From assembly GCF_000735525.1 (NCBI RefSeq), contig NZ_JMPR01000004.1, forward strand, positions 62,001 through 126,000: DNA of 64,000 bases. Reading direction: 5' to 3'. Position numbers and translations under genes: made by a program. Origin of the DNA: Tatumella ptyseos ATCC 33301 (GTDB taxonomy: Bacteria > Pseudomonadota > Gammaproteobacteria > Enterobacterales > Enterobacteriaceae). This document shows positions 20,765 through 29,286 of the stretch, one piece after another (position 1 is the first letter of the stretch; every line of letters starts with the position of its first letter). The notes beneath the pieces were generated by a model that saw only the letters and a program-made list of their open reading frames with translations, ran no database searches and had not been told where the DNA came from.

Positions 20765-22498
20765 TTAATGTGCCGGCGTCCATTGCTCTGACGGACTTTC
20801 CTGCCAGCCGTAACGCACTGCTTTAAAATGAAGGACTGACTTATCTGAACGCGGTGTGATCGCGCCGGTATAAAGCTGCCAGGTTTTACCATCCCAGCTG
20901 TAACCGATAGAGGCATTTTCGGTCCGGTTACTCAGGTAGATCTTATGATTGACCTCATCCTGCATAACGACCGGAGATAAGGTGACATGCTGCCGGCCCT
21001 GAGTATCCAGCAGATCTGTAACCATCTGTCCTTCATCGATCAGGTTGGTATCATTTCCCTGATCACGCCAGTCATCCATCGCCTGACGAAAACGGGCAAT
21101 TTCTGCACGATAGGCGCTGTCGGTAATGACATTTTTTAACTGCGCCGGATCCTTTCTGAGGTCGTAAAACTCTTCGGCCGGACGCGGTTCAAACCAGGCC
21201 TGTTGTGCCGGATTCAGTTGCTTATTCTGTTGCGCATTCACCAGGTCATGCATACTGCGTAATGCGTTACGGAAAGGGATACTGGCACCGCCCGGCGTGC
21301 TATCCAGATTACGCACATACTGGAAGTTTTTATCTCTGACAAACAGCGAACGCATTTTCAGATTATCCATCCGCCCTCTCGAACCGTAGACATATTCACG
21401 TCGCGGCGCATTATCCTTCGACAGATCAATACCTTTCATATAGTCAGGTACCTGCACACCGGCATAGCCAAGCAGGGTCGGCGCGAGATCTTCAAAGGAA
21501 ATCAGCCGGTCATCGCTGCTACCATCCGCAGGCCAGCCTGCCGGCCGGTATTTCGCCGGGATATGGATCATCATCGGAACATGGGTTCCGGAATCATAAC
21601 CTTCCCGCTTTTTACGCGGCAGACCATCGCCGTTATCGGCGGTGAAGATAACAATCGTATTGTCCCAGAGCTTATCTTTCTTCAGCGCCCGGATCAGATT
21701 ACCGACCTGCTGATCCATCACCTGAACATTGTCATAGAGCTGAGCCAGTTCCTGGCGGGTATCCGGGGTATCGACCAGCCAGGGTTCAATGACCACATTG
21801 GCCGGGTCAGTCGGTGTATACCGGTAATGTGAGCGGAGTTCATTCCATACTTTCGTAATATACTCAAACCCTTGCGGCGTATTATTGTCGCTAAAGAGCG
21901 CCGACTCGTGGGTAATTTGCGGGTTAAAGTTCATAAAGAACGGCTTACCCTGCAGATCGTAGTTACGCCAGGCCACCGGCACCCTTAAATCGTCCATATT
22001 GCCGTAGTCCCCGTGCTCGCTCCATAATGAGAACGGCCCCACATCGGCATGCCCGCGGGTAAACTGGTAATCGGTCTTGGTATCGTTATAGGTAAAGTAG
22101 CCACTGCGCCGCAGTAACTCAGGGTAGCCTTTGACCCAGGAGGGAGGCACGCCGACATAGGCCCCTTCCGGCCTTGTTGCGGTGCGCATATGTTGTAACC
22201 CGATGGTATGAGAAAATACCCCCGTAATCAGCCCTGCACGTGAAGGTGCAGACACCCCCGCCATCGTAAATGCATTGGTAAACCGGACCGATTCTTTCGC
22301 CAGCGCATCCAGATTAGGCGTATTGGCCACCTTATCGCCAAAGGCTCCGATTCTGGCATTCATATCCTCGGTAGCAATAAGGATAATATTGGGACGGTCA
22401 CTGCTAATTTGTGGCTGGAAGTGAGTATTTACTGCATTGACTGACGGGGCAATAAGCATTCCGGTAATCATCGATGACAATAAAAGAGGTTTCATCAT
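20765..22498 (-). CDS. Secreted Ser-type sulfatase
   Basis: This 577-residue alkaline-phosphatase-superfamily sulfatase has a signal peptide (MMKPLLLSSMITGMLIAPSVNA). The modification motif is S83-A-P-S-R87, a serine-type site, which is matured only by anSME enzymes. It is encoded directly downstream of this gene. Metal-site segments include NIILIATEDMNARIG near residue 38, and VIFTADNGD near 280. It hydrolyses a sulfate ester in the periplasm, probably for sulfur or carbon scavenging. The substrate (aryl, choline or glycan sulfate) is not determined. The promoter region upstream contains a tandem octamer array. Confidence 0.92.
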   Translation of the reverse strand: MMKPLLLSSMITGMLIAPSVNAVNTHFQPQISSDRPNIILIATEDMNARIGAFGDKVANTPNLDALAKESVRFTNAFTMAGVSAPSRAGLITGVFSHTIGLQHMRTATRPEGAYVGVPPSWVKGYPELLRRSGYFTYNDTKTDYQFTRGHADVGPFSLWSEHGDYGNMDDLRVPVAWRNYDLQGKPFFMNFNPQITHESALFSDNNTPQGFEYITKVWNELRSHYRYTPTDPANVVIEPWLVDTPDTRQELAQLYDNVQVMDQQVGNLIRALKKDKLWDNTIVIFTADNGDGLPRKKREGYDSGTHVPMMIHIPAKYRPAGWPADGSSDDRLISFEDLAPTLLGYAGVQVPDYMKGIDLSKDNAPRREYVYGSRGRMDNLKMRSLFVRDKNFQYVRNLDSTPGGASIPFRNALRSMHDLVNAQQNKQLNPAQQAWFEPRPAEEFYDLRKDPAQLKNVITDSAYRAEIARFRQAMDDWRDQGNDTNLIDEGQMVTDLLDTQGRQHVTLSPVVMQDEVNHKIYLSNRTENASIGYSWDGKTWQLYTGAITPRSDKSVLHFKAVRYGWQESPSEQWTPAH

Positions 22499-23164
22499 TG
22501 ATAGCGTCCTTTATCAATTACCCGTATTCATTGAATGAATACAGGTTATAATTAGCCAATACCCTGGCTGAAATATTCCTGATTTATTTTTATTACTCAT
22601 AGAAGAGAGCGCGATGAATTCGCGTTGATCTTAATAATCTGCCTGACTCAATTCAGGTGGTTCAGACAGTAGCAGACTGATATATTTTTAATGTGAGGAA
22701 AATCACCAATGCTATAAAAATATCCCGCAACGAAATCAGTTAATCAGTTAATCAGTTAATCAGTTAATCAGTTAATCAGTTAATCAGTTAATCAGTTAAT
22801 CAGTTAATCAGTTAATCAGTTAATCAGTTAATCAGTTATCTTATTCTTATTAAGTACAGAGCGATGGAAATTTATTTAGGCCCTCTGCCCCCGGAAATAG
22901 CTGATGCAGCCCTCCGGCAGATCTGGAGTGGATATTTTTCATTGCCCTCCCCTGGTGCACAGTTATTGAGCATTCGGCCTGACTGCACCAACCCGGGGCA
23001 TCCGGCCTGCTCATATTTCTCTCCCTTTTTTATTTTGCAGCGTCTCCTGCACTTCATATCACCGTATTCTCAATAATTTCTTATGTATTAACACAAAATC
23101 TCCGGGACGGAATGACTGGCACGCTAATTGCTTATTAATTCTGTCAACGCTCAAAGGGGAAATA
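22499..23164. other. Divergent intergenic region with no gene
   Basis: This is 666 bp between the sulfatase and nitrilase genes. It is AT-rich on the sulfatase side and carries a 13-copy octamer array at its centre. A small reading frame at 22864-23076 lacks any recognisable feature or convincing start signal. Confidence 0.5.
22734..22837. repeat. Tandem repeat, 13 perfect copies of AATCAGTT
   Basis: Thirteen uninterrupted 8-bp units span 104 bp with no mismatch. The array starts 236 bp from the sulfatase ATG and ends 328 bp before the nitrilase ATG. Perfect short tandem repeats change length by slipped-strand mispairing, so copy number probably varies between isolates. There are no spacers, so it is not a CRISPR array. 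Effects on promoter spacing of either divergent gene, or service as a multi-copy protein-binding site, are possible but unproven. Confidence 0.95.
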
Positions 23165-23935
23165 ATGAAAATCGCTATCTGGCAAACACAGAGCAGCCAC
23201 TGTGATTACACCGCGAATCTGGCCAGACTGGATTCTGCGTTACAGGAAGCTGCAGGTCAGGGCGCGTCATTACTCATCACCCCCGAGATGTTTCTTTCCG
23301 GATATGTCCTTAACGAACGTACCCGTGAGATGGCAGAGACATTTCCCCTCGCAGCACTGCAGGCGCTGGCCGGTAAATGGCAGATAGCCATTATCGCAGG
23401 CGGCCCGCTGGCTGCGGACGGTAAGGTCTTTAATGCCAGTTACTTTATTTCGTCGCTGGGGGAAATTTCCGGGATTTACCGCAAAACACACCTCTTCGGT
23501 GAGCTGGATAAAAGTCAGTTCACCGCCGGTGATCAACCGGTCTGCATCATTCCCTGTAACGGGGTAAATATCGCATTACTTATCTGCTACGACGTCGAGT
23601 TTCCGGAAACCGTTCGTGCCGCTGCCAATGCAGGCGCACATCTGGTTGCCGTCGCCACCGCACAGATGAAGCCTTTCGACTTCGTTAATAAACATCTGAT
23701 AGCCACCCGGGCCTGGGAAAACCAGCTCTATGTGGCTTACGTTAATCAGACAGGCCAGGAAGAACACCTGGAATACGTGGGGTTAAGCCTGGTGGCTGGC
23801 CCGGACGGACAGGTGATAGCTCAGGCTTCAGAAACTCAGGAACAACTGCTTTACGCACAGATAGATCCATCTCAGGTGATTCAGGCACAGCGGGATAACC
23901 CTTACCTGACCGATCTGCGAACCGACATATTGTGA
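23165..23935 (+). CDS. Carbon-nitrogen hydrolase (nitrilase superfamily amidase)
   Basis: This 256-residue cytoplasmic amidase has the nitrilase triad Glu41 (TPEMF), Lys107 (YRKTHLF) and Cys141 (LICYDVEFPE). Its length and pattern fit the short-chain amidase and omega-amidase-like branches (R-stereoselective amidase type) rather than true nitrilases. It is followed 27 bp later by an APC-family permease, and a common transcript is likely. Together they may import and deamidate an amino-acid amide or a similar compound. The substrate is inferred only broadly. The RBS AAAGGGGA precedes ATG 23165. Confidence 0.87.
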   Translation: MKIAIWQTQSSHCDYTANLARLDSALQEAAGQGASLLITPEMFLSGYVLNERTREMAETFPLAALQALAGKWQIAIIAGGPLAADGKVFNASYFISSLGEISGIYRKTHLFGELDKSQFTAGDQPVCIIPCNGVNIALLICYDVEFPETVRAAANAGAHLVAVATAQMKPFDFVNKHLIATRAWENQLYVAYVNQTGQEEHLEYVGLSLVAGPDGQVIAQASETQEQLLYAQIDPSQVIQAQRDNPYLTDLRTDIL

Positions 23936-23962
23936 ATAATACAAAACTCAGAGGATACCAGT

Positions 23963-25393
23963 ATGAGTGACAGTAAATCGACACTAAAATCCGCCGGACT
24001 CAGCGGGAATCTGGGCGTTGGCAGCATCGTCTTTATGGTCATTGCCGCGGCAGCACCTTTGACAGTGATCGGCGGCAATGTGCCGCTGGCTATCGGCATC
24101 GGTAACGGCGCCGGAGCACCCTTTGGCTTTCTTATCGCCTCGCTGATCCTGCTGGTATTTGCGGTCGGTTTTGTCTCAATGACACCCTATGTGAAAGATG
24201 CCGGTGCCTTTTATTCTTACATTACCCAGGGTCTGGGCCTCCGTGCAGGAATGGGTGCCGCCTGGCTGGCACTGGTGACGTACACCACCATTCAGGCCGG
24301 GGTGTATGGCTATATGGGCTGGGCCGTTAATGACCTGGTGGTACATTACGGAGGGACCGCGCATCCATGGTGGTTGTACTCTGTGCTGGCGATTGCCGCC
24401 GTCGCTATTCTGGGTTACCGTCATATTGAGCTCAGCTCAAAGATCCTGGGAATTGCGCTGGTGCTGGAGATTGGAGTGGTTTTAATCATGAACTTCTCCG
24501 TTCTGTCGAAAGGGGGTGCCAGCGGTATCAACCTGGATTCATTCGAACCTTCCACGGCCTTTTCTCATGGTTTAGGGATGGCGGTACTGTTTGCCCTGAC
24601 CGGATTTATCGGTTTCGAATCAACGGCTATTTTCCGCGATGAATCCCGTAACCCCGGTAAGACCATTCCCCGTGCCACCTATCTGGCAGTAGTGATTATC
24701 GGTGTATTTTATACCTTCTCTACCTGGGCCATGGTTGAAGCGACCGGTGCCTCCCACGCGGTGACTGTCGCTAACAATACGCTGAATGGTAACGGAAATA
24801 TGCTGCTGGATATTGCCCGTCAGTATAACGGCGCACTGTTAAGTAACATCATCCAGGTGCTGCTGATCAGCAGTATTTTTGCCTGTGTTCTGAGCTTCCA
24901 TAATGTGTTAGCCCGCTACAAATATGTGCTGTCCGGTCAGGGCTATATGCCTAAGTTCCTGTCTGAGGTTCACCATCAGCATAAATCCCCCTCTAATGCC
25001 TCACTGGTTCAGTCTGCCACCGCGCTGGTACTGATTGTTATCTGTGCATTATGCAAACTGCAGCCGCTGACTCAGGTATTCGGTTATATGGCAGGTATTG
25101 CCACCGTCGGTATTGTTTTACTGATGCTACTGACCAGCCTTTCCGTGGTGGTGTTCTTCAATAAAAACAAATCGCTGGTTCAGGGAAGACACTGGAAAAC
25201 CCGTGTCCTGCCAGGGGTTTCCGTACTGACACTTTCAGCTTCACTGATCATGGTGCTTTCTAACTTCACCACCCTGACCGGGGGCAGCATACTGGTCAGT
25301 GCCCTGCTGGCCGTGATCCCGGTTCTGGCGTTAGTCGGGGGTTACCTGGTCATAAATAAACAACAGTTACTGGTAGCCGGTATGGAGTCTTAA
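23963..25393 (+). CDS. APC superfamily amino-acid permease
   Basis: This 476-residue amino acid/polyamine/organocation permease has about 12 membrane segments. The N-terminal pattern GNLGVGSIVFMVIAAAAPLTVIGG marks the APA-type branch. GFIGFESTAIFRDESRNPGKTIPRA near residue 220 is the conserved helix-6/loop region. The RBS AGAGGA precedes ATG 23963. It lies directly behind the nitrilase-family amidase, so an amide or amino-acid substrate is likely. A classical terminator follows the gene. Confidence 0.88.
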   Translation: MSDSKSTLKSAGLSGNLGVGSIVFMVIAAAAPLTVIGGNVPLAIGIGNGAGAPFGFLIASLILLVFAVGFVSMTPYVKDAGAFYSYITQGLGLRAGMGAAWLALVTYTTIQAGVYGYMGWAVNDLVVHYGGTAHPWWLYSVLAIAAVAILGYRHIELSSKILGIALVLEIGVVLIMNFSVLSKGGASGINLDSFEPSTAFSHGLGMAVLFALTGFIGFESTAIFRDESRNPGKTIPRATYLAVVIIGVFYTFSTWAMVEATGASHAVTVANNTLNGNGNMLLDIARQYNGALLSNIIQVLLISSIFACVLSFHNVLARYKYVLSGQGYMPKFLSEVHHQHKSPSNASLVQSATALVLIVICALCKLQPLTQVFGYMAGIATVGIVLLMLLTSLSVVVFFNKNKSLVQGRHWKTRVLPGVSVLTLSASLIMVLSNFTTLTGGSILVSALLAVIPVLALVGGYLVINKQQLLVAGMES

Positions 25394-25411
25394 GCGAGTT
25401 GCCATCTACGC

Positions 25412-25437
25412 GCCCCGGCCAGCTCCGGGGCTTTTTT
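25412..25437 (+). terminator. Rho-independent terminator after APC permease
   Basis: The 7-bp GC stem GCCCCGG/CCGGGGC with a 6-nt loop is followed by six T residues. Confidence 0.9.
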
Positions 25438-25652
25438 ATGCCAGTGATCATACTCTCATCCCGTCTTATCCTGTTTCATCCCTCCCCCCCGATGCTTTCT
25501 CCGTAGAATAAAAGATGCCGCCTGACGCGGGTTATTCCGCAAACGCTATACTTTATTCACTGGCCGGGAAATCACCTGCTTTTCCCGCCCCCCGGCAGGC
25601 AGGCCCGGAAACACAGCCCTGCTGCAACCCTCTCTTAGCGAAAAGGATACCT

Positions 25653-26474
25653 ATGTGTACTTTTAAAACTCAGGATGGCACGCAGATCTACTTTAAAGAC
25701 TGGGGGACCGGGAAACCGGTCGTATTCAGCCATGGCTGGCCTCTGGACAGCGATATGTGGGATACGCAACTCAATTTTCTGGCAGATAACGGCTATCGTG
25801 CCATCGCCTTTGACCGTCGGGGATTCGGACGTTCCGGACAACCCTGGCAGGGTTATCACTACGATACCCTGGCCTCCGATATTCATGACTTACTGACTCA
25901 TCTGGATCTGCAGGACGTCACTCTGGTCGGCTTTTCCATGGGCGGGGGGGATGTTGCCCGCTATATCAGCCATTACGGAAGCTCACGTATTGATGGTCTG
26001 GTTCTGCTGGGCGCAGTGACTCCGTTACTGGGGGCTAAACCTGATTTCCCTGAAGGCGTGGACGCATCCGTCTTCGGGAATATCCGCCAGGGCTTGCTGA
26101 AAGACAGAGCGCAGTTTATCAGTGATTTTGCGACTCCGTTTTACGGGGCAAATGCCGGGCAGACAGTGTCTGATGGCATACGGGCACAGACACTAAATAT
26201 CGCCTTACTGGCATCATTGAAGGCAACGGTTGAGTGTGTCACGGCATTTTCTGAGACCGATTTTCGCCCTGATATGGCAAAAATTGATGTGCCGGCACTG
26301 GTGATCCACGGCAACAATGACCAGGTCGTTCCCTTTGAAACGACCGGTAAACTGGCGGCTGAAATGATTAAAAATTCTTCACTAAAGATTTATGATAATG
26401 CGCCTCATGGCTTTGTCGTGACCCACGCACAACAGCTGAATGATGATCTGCTGGCGTTTCTGCAGACACTGTAA
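25653..26474 (+). CDS. Alpha/beta hydrolase, non-heme chloroperoxidase/arylesterase type
   Basis: This 273-residue alpha/beta-hydrolase belongs to the cofactor-free haloperoxidase group. Its nucleophile Ser95 lies in GFSMGGGDV, an oxyanion HG motif in FSHGWPLDSDMW, the acid in IHGNNDQVVPF and the catalytic His in NAPHGF. I start it at ATG 25653 (RBS AAAGGAT). An in-frame extension to 25515 would add a poorly conserved 46-residue leader. These enzymes hydrolyse esters and can perhydrolyse acids; the physiological substrate is unknown. Confidence 0.87.
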   Translation: MCTFKTQDGTQIYFKDWGTGKPVVFSHGWPLDSDMWDTQLNFLADNGYRAIAFDRRGFGRSGQPWQGYHYDTLASDIHDLLTHLDLQDVTLVGFSMGGGDVARYISHYGSSRIDGLVLLGAVTPLLGAKPDFPEGVDASVFGNIRQGLLKDRAQFISDFATPFYGANAGQTVSDGIRAQTLNIALLASLKATVECVTAFSETDFRPDMAKIDVPALVIHGNNDQVVPFETTGKLAAEMIKNSSLKIYDNAPHGFVVTHAQQLNDDLLAFLQTL

Positions 26475-26484
26475 TCCGCACAGA

Positions 26485-26524
26485 AAAGGCCCTCGTTGTA
26501 CAACTGCCTGAAAAGAGGGCCTTT
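26485..26524. terminator. Rho-independent terminator after hydrolase gene
   Basis: The inverted repeat AAAGGCCCTC/GAGGGCCTTT (26485-26494 and 26515-26524) can serve the hydrolase and possibly the convergent DUF421 gene. Confidence 0.75.
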
Positions 26525-26666
26525 GACAAGCACCGTGCCCGTTGCCGGTGCAGATACACCGCTGCCATGGACAGCAAGTCAGTGATACCCGTACAGAGTC
26601 GCAGACAAATATCAGTATTCTTCTTTATCACTTTCTGCGTAGGCGACTACCGCCCGGGCAGTCGCG

Positions 26667-27326
26667 TCAGGCGACGTCCCGTGTCACCTGCCCGTCATGC
26701 AGGACAACGTTCAGACTGCCATCCCAGAACTCAACGATAAATACATCGCTGCGCTGGATATTCAGGTTTTCGAGTTTGGCATCCAGCCACTCTTCATCTT
26801 TATTAATAATATTCAGTTCTGACGTTCTTGGCCGGCCATCTTTCATCACGATAATTGACGGCATCTTGCTGCCCTCACACACCACAGACAGTGAACCGCT
26901 CGGCTCGATCTGTGCGTAACGTATCTCCTGGAAGGAGTGGATCCCCTGGGAATGCAGTTGCGAAGCCACATTGATAATATCGATTTTATTGCGTCTGCGC
27001 AGGATATTATCCATCAGGAACTTACCATTTTTGATGATAGGGATCGGCTCTCCGATAGTAAACGTCCGGAAAAACCAGATATGCTTACTCACCCAGTTCA
27101 GCAGTGAAATCAGCATCACGCCGATCAACAGCACCAGAATATATTGATGCATCGGGATAGCATCACTGTAGATCACCCCCCCGATGATCCCCCCCAGCAC
27201 AAAGTTACCGATAAAATCTACCGGCGTCATTTGGGACAGTTGCGTTTTCCCTGAAAAGTTAAGGTGTGAAATCACTACCACAAAACCGATCACGAATTTC
27301 AACAGAACAATTGCATAATATTCCAT
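26667..27326 (-). CDS. DUF421 (YetF/YcaP family) membrane protein
   Basis: This 219-residue protein has three N-terminal membrane helices (residues 1-85) followed by a cytoplasmic DUF421 domain. It shows the family core GEPIPIIKNGKFLMDNILRRRN and the second half EEWLDAKLENLNIQRSDVFIVEF. Start ATG 27326 is chosen because the preceding in-frame residues are AT-rich and non-conserved. Members are linked to envelope or stress physiology in Bacillus and enterobacteria, but the molecular function is unknown. It is monocistronic. Confidence 0.82.
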   Translation of the reverse strand: MEYYAIVLLKFVIGFVVVISHLNFSGKTQLSQMTPVDFIGNFVLGGIIGGVIYSDAIPMHQYILVLLIGVMLISLLNWVSKHIWFFRTFTIGEPIPIIKNGKFLMDNILRRRNKIDIINVASQLHSQGIHSFQEIRYAQIEPSGSLSVVCEGSKMPSIIVMKDGRPRTSELNIINKDEEWLDAKLENLNIQRSDVFIVEFWDGSLNVVLHDGQVTRDVA

Positions 27327-27837
27327 AGTCACATCCCGTAGTGAAAACAGCCTATAATCACCCTGACAATAAACAACCCAAACACAAAACAAAAATGAAA
27401 CATAAAATCAACAAAAATACAGCGGAGTTTCTGAATATCTGTCCGCCCCAGTATAGTAAAAATACAGAAAAAATTCTATATTTTCAATTTGAGGAAAACC
27501 GGACATGGTTAATACCAGGCAGACACGGAGCTTACAGAGGCAGAAAAACACTAAATTAATTCTTCTCTTAACTATATCATCTATCCGCGAATACCCTTAT
27601 CTGATGCTTTCTCTCACATATAACAGAGGTTTTAAAATATCCGTTAAAAACAATGAAAGGTATCACTGGGAGAGGTAAAAAAGAATAAAATAACTTATAT
27701 GGCGTGTAAAATTCATTCGCCTTCAATAACATTAAGTGAAAATCATTTAAAAACCAGCCCATAAAAAAATAATATGACGTTCAACATTTTAAAGAATATA
27801 AAATAGAAATTAACATCAACATTTGGATGTCAATAAA
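27327..27837. other. AT-rich intergenic region
   Basis: About 510 bp at the left border of an AT-rich block. A reading frame at 27341-27559 is low-complexity, lysine/asparagine-rich and unsupported. No repeat or RNA structure was recognised. It probably holds the promoters of the divergent DUF421 and M20 genes. Confidence 0.45.
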
Positions 27838-29220
27838 ATGAAAAAACACGACGCTATTAATTCCATTATGGAATACTATGAAAGTGGAACATTCCTAAAA
27901 ATACTTTCTCAGGCAGTCAATATGAGAACGCTCAGTCAGGCAGAAGAAAACCAAACAGATTTATATGCCTATATTCATGAATTCATGATGCCACTGCTTA
28001 CTGATATGGATTTTGTATGCAAATCTTATGAAAACCCTGTCAGTGGTAAACCTCCATTTATGGTAGGGCATCGTTTCGAAGATGAAAAACTTCCCACAAT
28101 ACTACTGTACGGACATGGCGATGTCATATATGGAATGGATGAACGCTGGGGGGATGGGCGCTCGCCATGGCATATTTCATCAGAAGATAATAAAATCTAT
28201 GGCCGCGGCACTGCAGATAATAAAGGTCAACACCTTATAAATATATTATCCCTTAAATCCATCATTGAATTAAAAAAAGGTAACATAGGATTAAACATAA
28301 AAATACTATTAGAAATGGGAGAGGAAAATGGCTCTCCTGGAATTATCGACTTTTGCTCCGAAAACAAAAAACTGCTTGCAGCAGATGTTTTTATTGCTTC
28401 TGATGGACCTCGGATAGCCGATAACATTCCTACACTATACTTAGGGTCTCGTGGTGTTTTCAATTTTTGTATGGAAGTAAAGTTAAGAGATAAGGACTTC
28501 CACTCCGGGAATTGGGGCGGAATTATTAAAGACCCGGGGATTATATTATCAAATGCTATTTCATGTATCGTGGATCATAATGGTCGAATAAAAATACAGG
28601 AGTTAAAACCTAAAGAAATACCTGAAGACGTGAAGAATTCTTTGAGTAGCATAGAAATACGCCCATCAATTTCAAACAGTTCACCCGACATTTTTGAACA
28701 ATGGGGAGAACCTGGACTCAGTCTGAGTGAAAAACTCTATGGCTGGAACTCATTCAGTGTTCTGGCACTGGATTCAGGTAATCCGGTTACCCCCACACAT
28801 GCAATATCAGGATCAGCTAAAGCCTACTGCCATATCCGGTATGTTACAGAAAGTGATCCACTAAAATTTCTCACCGCCATCCGAAATACACTTAAAAAAG
28901 AGGGGATTAATGATATCACCCTGTATGAAGATAAGTCACACTTTATGCAGGCAACCCGATTGAATCAAAATAACTCCTGGGTGATACGGGCAAAAAAATC
29001 TATGGAAGACAGCCTGGGCAAAAAAATCACAATCCTGCCAAACCTTGGGGGTTCAATACCTAATGCTGCGTTTTCTGACGTACTGAGTTTACCCACATTA
29101 TGGATCCCTCATTCCTACCCATCCTGTGCACAACATGCTCCGGATGAGCATTTACTAACAACAATAATTCAGGAGGGTTTACAGATAATGACCGGACTTT
29201 TTTGGGATTTAGCTGAATAA
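27838..29220 (+). CDS. M20 family metallopeptidase (ArgE/DapE/CPG2-like)
   Basis: This 460-residue dinuclear zinc peptidase/deacylase has the metal-site motifs LLYGHGDV (His ligand), GRGTADNKGQ (bridging Asp), EMGEENGSPG (general base Glu-Glu) and a C-terminal His near HAPDEH. ATG 27838 is preferred to a TTG 15 bp upstream. Codon use is strikingly AT-rich, unlike the flanking core genes. It converges on a DUF3100 membrane protein, and an M20D amidohydrolase lies just beyond, so it probably belongs to the same amide or peptide catabolic island. Substrate unknown. Confidence 0.85.
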   Translation: MKKHDAINSIMEYYESGTFLKILSQAVNMRTLSQAEENQTDLYAYIHEFMMPLLTDMDFVCKSYENPVSGKPPFMVGHRFEDEKLPTILLYGHGDVIYGMDERWGDGRSPWHISSEDNKIYGRGTADNKGQHLINILSLKSIIELKKGNIGLNIKILLEMGEENGSPGIIDFCSENKKLLAADVFIASDGPRIADNIPTLYLGSRGVFNFCMEVKLRDKDFHSGNWGGIIKDPGIILSNAISCIVDHNGRIKIQELKPKEIPEDVKNSLSSIEIRPSISNSSPDIFEQWGEPGLSLSEKLYGWNSFSVLALDSGNPVTPTHAISGSAKAYCHIRYVTESDPLKFLTAIRNTLKKEGINDITLYEDKSHFMQATRLNQNNSWVIRAKKSMEDSLGKKITILPNLGGSIPNAAFSDVLSLPTLWIPHSYPSCAQHAPDEHLLTTIIQEGLQIMTGLFWDLAE

Positions 29221-29226
29221 ATTAAT

Positions 29227-29258
29227 GAGATACCCTAAAAATATATCGAGGGTATCTC
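29227..29258. terminator. Convergent terminator M20 peptidase / DUF3100
   Basis: A perfect 10-bp stem GAGATACCCT/AGGGTATCTC with a 12-nt AT-rich loop lies between convergent genes. Confidence 0.75.
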
Positions 29259-29286
29259 ATTCTGAGTCATTCACTTTCCACAGTAA

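Noticed and set aside
22734-22837. Octamer array considered as a CRISPR array or replication iteron
   Set aside because: Units are 8 bp and abut without spacers, so it is not CRISPR. No rep gene or DnaA box is nearby, so an origin is not supported.
27341-27559. 72-codon lysine/asparagine-rich frame antisense to the DUF421 promoter side
   Set aside because: It looks like chance translation of AT-rich DNA; no start signal or family match.
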